From: Lepeophtheirus salmonis
Taxonomy: Eukaryota; Arthropoda; Copepoda; Siphonostomatoida; Caligidae
Direction of reading: 5' to 3'
Assembly: GCF_016086655.4 (NCBI RefSeq)
Contig: NC_052139.2
Location: 24,742,002 to 24,806,001, forward strand
DNA length: 64,000 nt
This document shows, piece by piece, positions 47,811 to 59,880 of this stretch. Position numbers and translations under genes: made by a program. The notes below the pieces were generated by a model. That model saw only the letters and a list, made by a program, of their open reading frames with translations, did not search any database and was not told where the DNA came from. Each line of letters begins with the position of its first letter. Position 1 is the stretch's first letter.

Positions 47811-49145
47811 TACAGGGAGTGGGGATCAAATTGTCGCCAAAATATTTTTCTACAAAAAACAACACAAAATATACATTTTTTAACTTTTTTATTGAAAATC
47901 AAAACTAGGACGAGCATATAGGTATAGAGTAGCCATTTATTTGATATAATCACCGTTGGCATCAATTACAGCCTCAATACAGCCTCTGAACCGGCTGCAG
48001 GCTCTTCTGACCATCTCATTGTCCATGTTGCCGAATACCTCCTTGACAGAGTCCATCAGGCTGGCCTTGGTGCTATGGGGATGTCTGTTGGTATGTCTCT
48101 CGACATAGCCCCAGACAAAATAGTCCAAAGGATTAAGGTCGGGAGAGTTAGGAGGCCACAAATCCTTGGTTACGACGTCATTAAAGTTCTCGGTTAACCA
48201 CTACATGGAGATTTTGGAAAAATGACAGGGTGCTGAGTCCTGTTGCCACACCCAGGGCCTGTCTCCGGCCATCCCTTGGATCCAGGGCAGACCACCTTCT
48301 CCATAATATCCAGGTAGACCTCTGTATTGACCTTTAGACCCGTTTCAAATATGTGGGGAGGCATAACATGACCTTCACTGCTGACCACCCCGAACAACAT
48401 GACCGTTGCAGGGAACTTGGACTTCATTACCTTCCTCACATGGCTGGTGCAGGTGGCTATCCACCTGTTGTTCTGTTGACCTTCTGATCTTGACAGAAAT
48501 TATTTTCATCAGAGAAAAACCCCAGCATCCTGGGCTGCTTTGGGTGCTTGACCATGTTGAGCAATTTGGTTGACTTCATCAGCCTCTTGTCCTTTGCCTT
48601 ATGGGGCATGATCTGGCCCACTTGCAGCTTGTAGCTCCTGCAACTTAAATCCTCAGATACACAGTCCCTTATTGTTTTCTCATGGCAGCCCAGATCCCTC
48701 GCCATGGCCTTAATGGACCTGGTAGGGTCATCCTCAACCATCTTCTTCACCTTTTCGACAAAGTCGGTGTCCCTGACCTTCCTGTCGGCGCCCTCCTCCT
48801 TGAGTGCCCTCTTTATGGTGGCATCAACATCCCAGGTGTCATCTAGCTTCTTAAAGATACGCTGAACTGTCCGTAAATTCACTGCTCATGTTGAAGCAAT
48901 CGTTGAATTGGAGATTTCCCCTCCATTATTAACCAATGTCATGACTACGGCGGACCTCGAAAGCTTCAAGTTCCACTTTTAGCTCATTATCTCCTCATAT
49001 GATGACATCATGATGCTAACTGAACTACGTATCGTCAGCTGACGAGAATACCTTTCCTACTTGGTAACTGGTGTTTCATTTGATAATGTCGTCTTCAAGT
49101 TATCAAGATTTAAAGTAGGCAACAATTTGATCCCCGCTTCCTGTA
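47811..49145 (-). mobile_element. maT-like (DD37D) mariner, near full length
   Basis: 1,335 bp bounded by TA at 47,811 and 49,144, with inverted repeats tacagggagtggggatcaaa on the left and, on the right, the complement of ttgatccccgcttcctgta. This is the full-length relative of the deleted copy at 15.4 kb: the same ends and same transposase. It is noticeably GC-richer than the flanks, consistent with a fairly recent arrival. Confidence 0.92.
47937..49000 (-). pseudogene. maT-like transposase, frameshifted
   Basis: Minus-strand order: N-terminal HTH with two stops (near 48,980 and 48,885), NLRTVQRIFKKLDDTWDVDA, DDPTRSIKAMARDLGCHEKT, FFSDENNFCQD with the first catalytic Asp (48,480-48,515), a frameshift near 48,460, PATVMLFGVVSSEGHVMPPH, a second frameshift near 48,270, QQDSAPCHF with the second Asp (48,222-48,240), then PPNSPDLNPLDYFVWGY (48,107-48,157) with the final acidic residue 37 residues after the second, and the end GCIEAVIDANGDYIK. 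All three catalytic residues are intact, but two stops, two frameshifts and one more in-frame stop (near 48,205) make it inactive. Confidence 0.9.
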
Positions 49146-49999
49146 TTGAAAGCCAAATTGAAGATTCCCTGACTTATTTTGTATATAAAAAAGATTTAAC
49201 TCTGAAAAACCTAATTATTAACTAGAGAGTTATTTATTCTTTACGAAGCAAAAAGTAACTACTTTTGAATCCCTATCTGTGTGAATAAACTCCTTTTAAG
49301 ATCAAGGAAGTGATGGAGGGTTCAATGTGAATGGAAAAATTATCTTGAATGGGAAACCACAGATAAAATGAGAAACTTTTTTTATTGGATTTTGAGATTA
49401 AAAGAATATCCAAATTGGCATGTGCATATTGTAGAAAGTAGTCATTTCCTTCCTTGTACAGTTTAAAGCATGCAGGATATACAATAATTTTTAAAAAAAA
49501 TGAGGCTAACATTTTTCATGTAAGATCCCTTTGTTTTTAACTGTAACCATCACTTTCATAAAAAAAATCATTGTAAAATATTTTGTCGTTTGATCAGATT
49601 GGAAATAGTTAAAGGATAATAGTACTTCTAACCAAAAAAAAAAAAAAAAAAAAAGACTTCCAATAGTTAACCTCATGTTAATACTTCATAAAAAAATTTT
49701 ACCTATTTTTTTTTAAATTTATGATTAAATTATTTGTTGTGAACATTATCAAAAATAAATCCCCCAAGTTCCTCTATTTATAATAAAAAACACATGCTAA
49801 AAATTATCTATATTATTCATATAATCTAGATAACCTAAGAGCGAGTTGGTTCCTGAACATCGTGGTCAATCATTAAGGAACATTGTATGAAATTGACAAA
49901 CTATACAAACTAGTCTATATATATGATACTACCATGACCCATCTCCGGAATGGCCTGAAATTAAATGCATTAAATTTTTTATGTGTACCTCTAACAGAG
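49146..49999. other. Non-coding stretch
   Basis: A 79-codon minus-strand open frame (49,273-49,512) is unrecognised. An A-run of about 20 sits near 49,635. No other feature seen. Confidence 0.5.
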
Positions 50000-51410
50000 A
50001 AATTTATTATCACAACTGATGACTTATACCTTTGATCAACATGTACTTCGAAAGTTCAATGTCCTATATTCTGGATTTGCTTATATGAGCTCTGATTATA
50101 CACCTTTATGTTTGAAATTATTAACCATACAAAATTTATTTAATACTACTCAAATCATTTTATTTTTATCAAATATCTTATGTAAAATAATAGAAAATAA
50201 ATAAGGCATTCCAATTTGAGCTCTAACAGTAAGATATATCTTACATATTCGGATACAGAACATAAAAATGTTCTATGGGGGAGCCAAACACCAACAAAAT
50301 AGTTTTGGATTTTTACAAGGGCTGCATGTTTCATATGGACTAATTGGGAAAGTAAAAATATCCAATAGTAACCAAAACTTGAGAGAGACAAAAAAATTAG
50401 ATATCTAGGTACATTGATATTCAATAGATTCCATTCAATTTCTCTCCAACAACGAAAAAGGAATCAATGATACAATAAAAAGAGGGAAAATAAACTGAAT
50501 TTTCCCTCAGGGAACCACCTACTTTAGGGACCAGCTGCCTACAACACATTGGCTTCTCTTCAAAAGAAGTTCTATAAATCTCTAAACTTATCTTGGTACC
50601 CCCATCTGAACTCACTTTACACTTTGGTTGGTCTTAAATCGAGAACATCACCAACATTATCTCTCACAACAACCGAGCTGGCAATGTGTCCATATACACA
50701 GTATTCGCGGAGATCCCGCCAACACTTTTGGAAAAACCATACTGTCATTCCAAAATAGTATATAAGCGGTGAAGGAGGCTGAAAGTAGAAACCTTAAGTA
50801 GATATCAGCTCTACTACATATTCAAGTTTCATTAATGGACTTTTTGAATAAAAGTTTACAAAGAAAGTGTTAGTGTTGCTTTCTTTAGAGCGACAATATT
50901 ATCATTTCGTACTAAACCTGCATTAGAAATGAGTTGTAACTCTGTTTTCCACCGATATTTATTCTAGAACAGATGTGAAAAAAATATGGATTTGAATATT
51001 GTGTTTTACTAGGGTATTATGACTTGAGTCTCAGGCAATTTTAGGTTAGCAAATATTCTAGCACTTGTTATTTCATATTTCAAATACACATAGAAACATA
51101 TATTTGTAAATATTTTTTTCTGTTGAAGTCAGGAGACTCGTTAAATATTTGAAAAGTAAAAATAAAAATTGAATCCAAGACAAAGTCATGAAAATCATCA
51201 CTATATATATTTTGCTATAGTCAGTAATTTCCGCTAATGGCAAAGGTTTGTCCATTTAGATTTCATTTACTTTTATCACAAATATATCTATGAATATTAT
51301 TAGAAGGTACTACATCGTCTGGAGATTACTTATTTCCGTTCACATACTATGGGACAAATGAAATCTGCACTTTTGTGGATTCTGATATCCTTCACACACA
51401 CTTCTTTATG
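50000..51410 (+). repeat. Triplicated module, copy A
   Basis: Shares with copies B (55,460-56,580) and C (61,470-62,545) the order: mariner transposase tail, the phrase 'cctg(c/t)attagaaatgagttgtaact', 'ttgtgttttcata/ctagg', 'gaatttcaaatacatataaaaacatat', then a 58-bp signal-peptide exon and the same intron start. Copy A has about 350 bp inserted between 50,140 and 50,495 relative to B. The transposase tail (50,600-50,830) keeps LRTSPTLSLTTT-like text and the AEIP/TLLEKPY-like end in broken frames. Confidence 0.85.
51188..51245 (+). pseudogene. Signal-peptide exon, copy A (stop codon)
   Basis: 58 bp, same length and ends as exon 1 of the gene at 62.3 kb (ATG to AAAG/gtttg). It reads MKIITIYILL, then TAG, then SVISANGK, so it cannot encode the leader. 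Downstream, near 51,560-51,640, GCSIIISKC-like text hints at a protease exon remnant, but I cannot confirm it. Confidence 0.75.
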
Positions 51411-54269
51411 AACAGTGAAAGGATTGGGTTTTGACCAATTGCATTCATAAGTTATATTGGTCATCACAATTATCAAATAAATAAATATACCACTTGATCT
51501 TGCGTTATAAGCTCCAAGAAATATTGTTCAAAAAACTGATCAAAGGTAAAAACAACTGCTTAAATGGTTACAACAACGGGAGTAATTGCATTGGGTGTAG
51601 TATTATAATTAGCAAATGTGTGTATCCTTCTTCATATGTTCTTATATAAGGATAAATAACGGGGGATTTTTTTAATATTCTTAATGAGGAGTAATATCGC
51701 CTCACATTATTACATAATTAGGTTCTGCTCTTAATTGTTAAGATGAATTTAATTATAACATTTTTTTATTGGTATAGTTATTGTTAAATTTTATTATTTT
51801 TACATTTGCTTTATAAATAATAATTATATAAATCTCATCTGGGGAGATATATCTATCCTGTGTGCAATTGTATATAGCAACTTCCACATGAGAAAAAAAC
51901 GGTGATTATCTTTTTGATTAAATTCTACGTCTGGTTTGTGTTTAGCAACTGAAAGTTATGTCATATTTATCTCAATTCATGTCAGAACAAGAAAATATTA
52001 TTTGGATCAATCTATTATTTCAACATTCTGTATTTATAATTTATTGTTATTATTAATTATATTATTCTAATTGTTTAATGTTGTATATTTAACATAAATG
52101 TATGATGATTAATTTTTTGTACGTTGATTATATTTAATTTATGCCTTCTTTTTTTAAACTTGAAACTTCAAATATATTTTGGAATACTCTACCTTGTCCT
52201 TTCATTAGTTATTATGCTGAGAATATGGTTTATAATGAATTACAATTTCATGGAGTGTGACGTTTTCAAATCTACTGTAACGGATAAAAAACGTCTAATT
52301 CAATTATACGTAATATATCATCATTAAACATTTTGCTAATAATTACTTTCGTTATACCCTTAAAAATCATAATCAAGCAGGCAGATGATAATCACATCGG
52401 AATTTTAAACAATGATACCATCAGCCTTTCTCTCCCTCCCCCCTCTTTTCCTTGCATGCTCTTTTTTCTACAGAATTATCAACTTTAATTAAACATACAC
52501 GAATAATTTTATAAATTTTTGAGTGGAGATCAACAGTACCTTATCAAGATTTGTTATATTTTAAAAAAGGTTCCACATGATGTACCTAAGAATTTTCTTG
52601 CAATACATGCAAGTAATGCAAAATGAATTATCACTGCTTCTACGCTTTAAAGATTATAAAATATACATTCAATAAAAAATCCATCTATGGGGCTTAAAAT
52701 ACATAAATTTTTATTTTTAAACATTTTAATCACTTTACATTTCAAGGGTTTTACTTTCCCTCATTTTAAAAGATTCACTGACATCAAACACGGATCAAAC
52801 AATTTTTATTTTCAAGAAATCAAGCAAAACAGTAAATTGACTCTGAAGAAACAAATGTCAGATCTATTTCATTTAAAAAGACCCTCACTTGGTTTTTTCC
52901 TTGCTTTCATGTCAAATTTAAAAAAGTGAAAGATATGAGAAAATTAAATCACGGCCATAAAATCACTAACAATATTCAATTATATAATTATAATTTTATT
53001 ATTGTCGAGATTTTCATTTCTTATACACAAATTACATAAGAAATAGATAAACGAAGAAAGATCCTTTAAAAAGATCAGATAACTTAAGAGTGTAAGAGTT
53101 AACTTTCATTGTATAACTATCCTTCTCAAAAAAAAAAAAAAACCTTTTTAATCATTTTTCAGAATATTGAAATATTGTCATCTTTCATATACCTAAACTA
53201 TTAAATACTTTAGGTTGTATTAAGGTAAATTTAAATATTTTTATTTTTATGTATGATGTCTGTGACAAGGTGACATATTTTTTCACCTTAAATATAATAT
53301 CCATATAACACCTTTTTAATATTGTGTATTATTTGGGATCTAATGATTGGTCCTCTTTTGCTTTAGTAGTATAAGTAATACCTTCTCTGAATAATTTTTA
53401 CTTGGAAAAAATTTAAATATACACTTATGTGAAAAAGTATTAAGCATCACATAGAAATTTTGTCACCCTTTGGTATAATGAATTCCATTACCTCACTAAC
53501 AAATAAATTACAACTTATTTCATTGTCAAATTTTGATTTTTGGTTCTTCTCATAAATATTTTGAAAGTTGTTTGTTTTAATCAATGAAGTCTAGATTTAT
53601 TTATAAATAAATAGAGGGCACTCTTTTTTCGGAAAAGATGGTGTAGTATATTTTGAAAACGATGTTTTGTTGGTTGTACTCAAAAGTGAGAGTTCAGTGA
53701 CCTTATAGAAAAAAACTCATATTATTGGCTTATGCAATATAATACAACAAAAGCATTCATTAAATAGGTAAGGTAGTGCCAAGGGAAAAACTTAAAAACC
53801 TTTAAATTTAAAAACATTAAAAAAAATATGAAATTTTGGATCTTTTAGTTTTTAATTAATATGAAAATATATTTCATTTTTGAAAAAAAAAGAAGATGAT
53901 TGTGCTCTTTTTAATTGATTGATTTGGAATGGAATGCCTGCATGATAATTATTTAAACAAATAATTATCATTGTTAAAATTTAAATTTAAAGAATGAGAA
54001 GATTAAACATTGTTACATAGTACAAAAACTAAGAAAAGAGAAAAAGAAGACATGGACTCTTTTAGTAAAATGAAAAATATATCCTTAGCTTGGACAATTG
54101 AGGAATTAATACGTCATGAATAAAAATATTATCCAAACATATGTTAATTTTTTGACAATTATTTAATATCGATCTTTTCAGGATTTCAAATATATATTAT
54201 AGAGATGTATACTATAGGTGTAATGAAGAAAGTTTGAGGGAGTTTTGTCTAAGAGAAAATATAGATTAC
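51411..54269. other. Non-coding AT-rich stretch
   Basis: About 2.9 kb with unrecognised short open frames (52,124-52,327; 52,687-52,929). A 12-bp-arm hairpin (tgataattattt, loop aaac) lies at 53,943-53,970. No gene seen apart from the possible protease-exon hint near 51.6 kb. Confidence 0.45.
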
Positions 54270-55143
54270 TAAGTCACATGTTGTTTGCGAAAACTGGATG
54301 AAATTTGACATCTATGTTTTTTTTTGGTTTTACAGAAAGAAAAATCCATACCAATAAAGGTGAAACACAAGGAGAGTTGCCGACTATGGATTTGATCCAC
54401 GGAAGGACCTTGGACGCCAAAATCTTCACATAATCCTCCGCTGTTAATCTGAGCCAGTGGGGAAACATACCGGCTTCATGGCCTTCCCGTTGGATCTCCA
54501 AACATCTCCAAAGCTCACAACACGGTAATTTTGCCGGTTGAAAACAGGATCGACCGTAAAAGTTTCTCATCTTAAAAAATTTATGATGTGTCCAGATGAG
54601 CTCTTGATATCATTCAAGATTTTCTTGGCACGCTCAAGTCTGACTTCTCGCTGACGTTCAGGTAGCAGAGAGCGTTCAGTACGCCTCAGGGACTTTCCTC
54701 CAGCTCTTTTCAATGCCCTTGAAACAGTTGATGTCGACGTTCCCATCTTTCTGGCCATGTTGGCAATGGACCTGTTGGGAGTCCTCCTGAACACTGCCTT
54801 TATTTGCCTTGTTGAGAGAGTGGGATTCCTGCCAGCCCCAGGGGAATGCTTGAGATCATTCCCAGCCTTTAAGCGCTTGGAAACGTTATAAATTGTCTTC
54901 AACGAGGCCCCAATCTGATCCTTAATGTTGTTATGAGGCACTCCCGCTCGGAGGAGGGCTGCAATTTCGATCCTCTTTGTTTCCTGATTGGACATGGTCT
55001 CACGTGTGGAAGTTGTTACGCTCTAACAGGAAGGATTTTTGTTTATTTTAACAGTAAAAATACGAAACAATCAGATTGGTTCCCACAAAACCTCTTAAAA
55101 AGTATATTTACATAATCGGTAAATAATTTTGCACGGCACGGTA
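54270..55143 (-). mobile_element. Tc1/mariner element, 3' half lost
   Basis: One terminus is clear: the minus strand begins at TA 55,142 with taccgtgccgtgcaaaatta. The opposite terminus is missing; transposase text stops near 54,270 and the flank shows no matching repeat. GC-richer than its surroundings. It sits between modules A and B. Confidence 0.82.
54274..54995 (-). pseudogene. Tc1/mariner transposase, N-terminal part
   Basis: An ATG at 54,995 opens 142 codons: first helix-turn-helix (AGVPHNNIKDQIGASLKTIY), a GAGRNPTL linker with the GRP-like basic motif, second helix-turn-helix (MARKMGTSTSTVSRALKR) and LERAKKILNDI. A one-base deletion near 54,572 breaks the frame just at the first catalytic block (expected F-S-D-E-K). 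FNRQN and VLPWIKS follow in other frames. The second and third catalytic residues are absent because the element ends. Only a DNA-binding domain could be made. Confidence 0.88.
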
Positions 55144-55459
55144 AATGTTGGTGTTTATTTTACACAACTTTTCCATTTTTATACAGTAAAGTTATTGTAA
55201 TCAACGATATTAATTTGAAAGTAATTTATAAGTACAAGAAATATGTTTCTCAACTCTTCATTAGAGTAGGAGTTCTACAATGATTTAGTTTACTTTCAAT
55301 CTTTTTTAAACATATATGGATTTCAGCAATTTTTTTAAATGATACCATATACATAATTGGGAATAAAACTTTTTAATATATCATTAACTTTCAATTAAAA
55401 TTGTATAAAACTAAGATTTTTACAGACACTTTAGAGGAGATATTTACAGTTTGAATAAA
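55144..55459. other. Short non-coding stretch
   Basis: AT-rich, no feature seen between the transposon end and module B. Confidence 0.5.
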
Positions 55460-56580
55460 ATGACTAATACTCATTTATTTGATCAACATTTTTTTCTAAA
55501 GTTAAACGTGCTATATTTTGCATTTGCTACTTTAAGCTCTGATTATACACCTTTATGTTTGAAATTATGAAGCATACAAAATTTCAAACATGAAGAGCGG
55601 AAAATATACTGTATTTTCTCTCAGGGCCAGCAGCCCACAGCCCATGGGCAGAGGTGTACTTGGACGTGCTAAAGAGAATGGTCATCCAGAAACATTTTAT
55701 GCTGACGCTGGCAGACCCTGGATGTGGCAAATGACAAAGAGACACAAAATTGGCTTCAGAAAGATTTCAACAAATTTTTAACCTTCTCACGGTGCCCCAT
55801 CTGAATTCACTGGACACTTTTGTTGGTCATACATTGAGAACATCACCAACATTATCTCTCACAACAACCAATCCAGACTAAGTACCCCCATCTAACAAGT
55901 ATTCTCAGAGCTCCCGCCAGTACTTTTGGAAAAACCATACTGACGGTTCTGAAATAGTATCAAAGCGGTGAATGAGGCTGAAAGCAGAAACCTTAAATGA
56001 ATATCAGCTCTACTAAATCTTCAAATTGAATTTATTGACTTTCTGAATAAAAGTTTAAACATAGAGCTGTTGGTGTTGCATTCTTACCGGCATTAATTTT
56101 ATCATTTAGTACTGTACCTGTATTAAAAATGAGTTGTAATTCTGTTTTCCACCAATATTAATTCTTGAACAGATGTAAACAAATATGGATTTGAATATTG
56201 TGTTTTTATAGGGTTGTATGACTTGAGTCTCACACCATTTGAGAGTAGTAAATATTGTAGCACTTTTTATTTTATATTTCAAATACATATAAAAACATAT
56301 ATTTTTATAAAACATCAAATATTTGAAAAGTAAATATAAAAATTGAATCCAAGGCTAAGCCATGAAGATTATCACTATATGAATTTTTCTGAAGGCATTA
56401 ATTTCTGCTAATGGTAAAGGTTTGTCCATTTAAATTTCATTTACTTTTATTAAAAATATATATAACATTATTAGAATGCACTTGTCTGGAGATTGTTTAT
56501 TCCGTTCACATACCGTGGGAATTTGCACTAAAGTGGGCCAAAAAAATCTATTCTAGGGCTTGGTGCTATTTGGAAGTTTG
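55460..56580 (+). repeat. Triplicated module, copy B
   Basis: Begins with tgatcaacat and a gctctgattatacaccttta phrase shared with copy A (50,090). The transposase tail at 55,640-56,040 reads PRCGK-like MWQMTKRHKIGFRKISTNF, then LNSL and TLRTSPTLSLTTT in shifting frames. Then come the promoter-like stretch and the 58-bp exon. Similarity to C ends near 56,575 (cttggtgctattt), after which the outer-arm repeat begins. Confidence 0.85.
56362..56419 (+). pseudogene. Signal-peptide exon, copy B (stop codon)
   Basis: 58 bp, homologous to exon 1 at 62,328. It reads MKIITI then TGA then IFLKALISANGK, so the leader is broken at codon 7. The donor gtttg is kept. No downstream exons remain: the following sequence is the outer-arm repeat. 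Confidence 0.8.
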
Positions 56581-56589
56581 AAGTGTTTA

Positions 56590-57095
56590 TAGATTTTTCC
56601 TTACCAGGTTATTGCATTTCATTATCATACGGCTCCTTTCACCCAAATCTTCATATTAACAGGCTAGGAATGTCATATGTCAAGAAAGTGTTATTTGGAT
56701 TTCATATAACTCACAGACATTAGATCATGTGGATAATAAATACAACTTCTCTTTAAAAAAAAAAGGTGATACCATGGTAAAACGTATAACGAAATCGCTG
56801 GGAGAACATGGAAGCATTTGATGAAAAAAGGAATTTGGGGTAGATTTGGTCTGGATTTCTTTCAAAAGAGAACGCACAATTTACTTTTTATCTATGGAGT
56901 CTCTTTATCCTTCTGAGTTCGAATTGAAGATCGAAGTTTTCAAACAAATAACCTCCCGTTTTTTCTAACCCAACGTTGATTTCTTCTTGCCAAGATATTT
57001 CCACTCAAAGTCAAATAACGTATCTTCAACGAGAGAGGATCAAGTAGAAGCCTTAGATGCATAATCCATCAGTTGGAAGAAGAAGACTAACTTCT
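56590..57095 (+). repeat. Third copy of part of the outer-arm repeat
   Basis: Matches 45,050-45,560 of the right arm (and 18,430-18,950 of the left, reversed): ggtgataccatgg, a 'cg-atcgctgggagaacat' segment, tttggtctggatttcttt, gagtctctttatccttctga and tcaaataacgtatctt occur in the same order. It shows that this repeat exists outside the inverted repeat. Confidence 0.8.
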
Positions 57096-58585
57096 TCCTT
57101 CCAGTTCCAATGCTTCCGAGAGTTAGAAGCAGATGTGGAGAACCATACTCCCCAGCAATTTTGAAAACTCTCTAAAGAACAGGGGCACAATGGTTCCTTT
57201 AGTTGCACGAGGTATACCACGATGATTGGGGACAGCGACAATAATTCCATTGTACCTAGACACTGTGAACCTTGCAGAGTTAGGGATTTTTTTAGTATGG
57301 TTGATTTAGAGGGATTTTTATTATATCGAGGTTCTGCATCTGAGGCAATTGATTCAATTTTTTCCAACATTTGTTCCTCAACTAAGGGGACTAATATATT
57401 GGGATTTTAAACTTATAACCCTATAACTTTTATTTAGGAGAGGGTTTATCTCTTTTTAACGTGTCAGCGAATGTGGTAATTAATTAGCATCACATTCCAT
57501 GTCTTCCAGTTGCAGATTTGCATCAACAATAGCGGTTTTTGTTCAGAATCAGTTAAGGCTGGAGCTGTTCTCATCAGGTAAATTGTTGAACAGATCATTG
57601 TAAGGTTCATTCAATGACAGTGTATAGTTATTTAATTATCAAGATATGTGGAATGTTCAAATGATTCATAATAAGTATAGATATTTAGGGTGTTGGGATA
57701 GTTTTATTATGTTCAATTCTGGCAAAAAAGGACATTAATTTAATAGCTTGGCAAGAGTATAGCAAGAGTTAGTTCTTTAACTTGATTAAATTCGAAGCTA
57801 TGGAATAAATAGATACTGTCTATATTGCTCCCCTTTTGGGGTCAATAAAAATTCAATTTTAAGACATATTAAAAGCAAAATTTATTTAGCAAGTTTTTCT
57901 CAGATGAGAAACTTGATCCAGTCAGACATATCATTGAATATGTAAATAAGACTAGAATTATGACATAAATTGTTTGTGACTTTGAGAAAAACTTTCACCC
58001 CTATACAACTCAGACTGATAATTAATAGATAAGAGATTATAAAAATGACAGGTATCTTTATTGAAGGTTTTAAAGCTTATAAGTTAAGAGGGGCTGTTGT
58101 TGCTTTAAAAAGAGCTTATGACAGCTCAGTTAAATAAGTCAATAAATAAATTTCTTTGTGCTGAGGAATCACGAGCTTTTCATAGATTTTATAATGTTTC
58201 TATAAGGAAATAGTTAATTTATAATTGATAAGATATTATTTTATTCTTTACAAGCCGGTATTAAAATTTGGAGTTTACGAAGTATTGCAGATGGAGATTT
58301 TGTAAAGTATACCATAATTTTGTTTTAATTTGTGTTCCTTCATTCCAACTCGTAACTAAGTCTACTTCCTGAATGTCATATTTTATTAAAAGCCAATTGC
58401 TTGTTATACGTATAAATTAAATTTTTGTTCAAAAATAAAATGTCCTTGTAGTACAGCTCGCACAGCAAAACTTGGACTCGAGCGATGGATTTAGAAATAC
58501 AACCATAATCTTATTTTTTCAACAGTAGGTAAAAAATAATGTTGACAAAATATGAAACAATGTGTTTTTGTTTTTATTTGCAAAG
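57096..58585. other. Mostly unassigned stretch
   Basis: Overlapping open frames on both strands at 57,053-57,410 are unrecognised; one strand reads SFQNCWGVWFSTSASN and LLLPTDGLC. The rest is AT-rich with no gene recognised. It may be further decayed element sequence. Confidence 0.35.
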
Positions 58586-58589
58586 TTTT

Positions 58590-58990
58590 TCACTCAATAT
58601 GGCTGACTTGATTATCAATCGCAGACTTTATACGTCATTGAAGGTCATGCAGGAAATGGTGAAACACTCTTTTGACAAGTTGCGCCATACATCCATTATA
58701 GAAGACTTCAGTGAGTCCATAGTTTGATGTGAGGTTCTGTTAGTATCCTGATCAAAGTGTCCCTATAGAATAGTCCAGTGGGGTCGATTCTGGTGATGAA
58801 GAGGGGCCATACCTCTTTGGAACACAATCGAGCCATATTATCTGTCCATAACTTTTCCCAATTGGGATCTGTATGGTTAATAAAAGACCATTGCAAGATG
58901 ATGTACTTGTTATTAGGGCTCCTGACCGATTTTCTATACAGCCTTGAAAAAGAACGGAGGTATCTTCTTTCATCAGTTGCTGCAACCCAA
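58590..58990 (-). pseudogene. Mariner-like transposase C-terminal fragment
   Basis: The minus strand reads, across frameshifts, CNGLLLTIQIPIGKSY, MARLCSKEVWPLF (the block leading into the last catalytic motif), an STPLDYSIGTL block that stands for the usual S-P-D-x-x-P-L-D-Y, then tlTEPH.. and SLKSSIMDVWRNLSKE-like text to about 58,590. The order matches the C-terminal third of mariner transposases with an 'NPLDYSIWxxLE' signature, a different subfamily from the maT-like copies. Confidence 0.65.
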
Positions 58991-59880
58991 AGTCCATTAT
59001 TTAGAATGCATATTTGGTGTATTAAGTCCCTGGAACTTGTTTTTTTTTTTTTTGTTTCTGCAAGCCACTTGTTGATCTGCTGTGAACCTCCTGGCTTTCA
59101 TATCCTTTGTCAGTTTGAGTACAAAAAGGACTTCTTCTAATAATTTTGGAGCAAATTAATGTGTTACTTTACGTTTTTCGAGTACTTGAGCTTACTTTAT
59201 ACATCTTCTTTATATGTTTCACTTCAAATTGGGTTTGAAAATAAAAATGATATCTTCAGGCAGCAACTACAAAAAGCATGGGTTAAAATGGAGGGTTATT
59301 CTTTCATCAGTGGCTGCCACACCAAGAACTATTATTTAGAATGGGTATTTGGTGTGGTAAGCCCCTTGAACCCTTTATTTTTCTCTTGTTGCCACAGACC
59401 ACTTGTCGTTCTGGCAATTGTGTAATTGATCAGCAGAGTAACCTACTGGTTTTTATACCCTCTGACAAAAGGTGTTGTGGGGTCCTTGCCAAACAAAATA
59501 ATTACAAGTTGTCGTCTAAAGCTCTTCTGATGGTCCTAAGAGCCACAAAGAAGGCGATTCATCAATTATATTTTTAAACCTGATTAATCATTCGTGTGTG
59601 CTCATAAAAGATGGAGCATCAGTCTGGATTTTCATAACTGGGAATTATCTTGTTGATACTCAATTAGTAGTCTGAGTACAAAAATGATTTGTTCTCTGAA
59701 TTTTTGGAACAAATTTATGCGTTAATTTACGTCTTTCGCGTACTTGTGCTTACTTTATACTTCTTCTTTATATGTTTTCTCTTCAAAAATATAAAAATAA
59801 TGGAATTGGGCTTGAAAAATAAAAAAGGAAATCTTCAGGTAGCAACTACAAAAAGTATGGGTCTATTAAAAAAATAGAAT
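58955..59880 (+). repeat. Tandem duplicate of outer-arm-type sequence
   Basis: Two units: 58,955-59,290 and 59,291-59,880. Shared phrases include 'ttctttcatcag-ggctgc', 'attatttagaatg-tatttggtgt', 'tgagtacaaaaa-ga-tt-ttct' and 'gt-ttactttatac-tcttctttatatgtttt'. The second unit has about 220 bp extra (59,490-59,660) that match 45,590-45,680 and 46,236-46,290 of the right arm (gatggtcctaagagccacaa; ggattttc-aactgggaattat). Both units are thus pieces of the same dispersed family. Confidence 0.7.

Noticed and set aside
51540..51650. Second protease exon downstream of module copy A
   Set aside because: GCSIIISKC-like text is suggestive, but splice sites, phase and catalytic context are missing.
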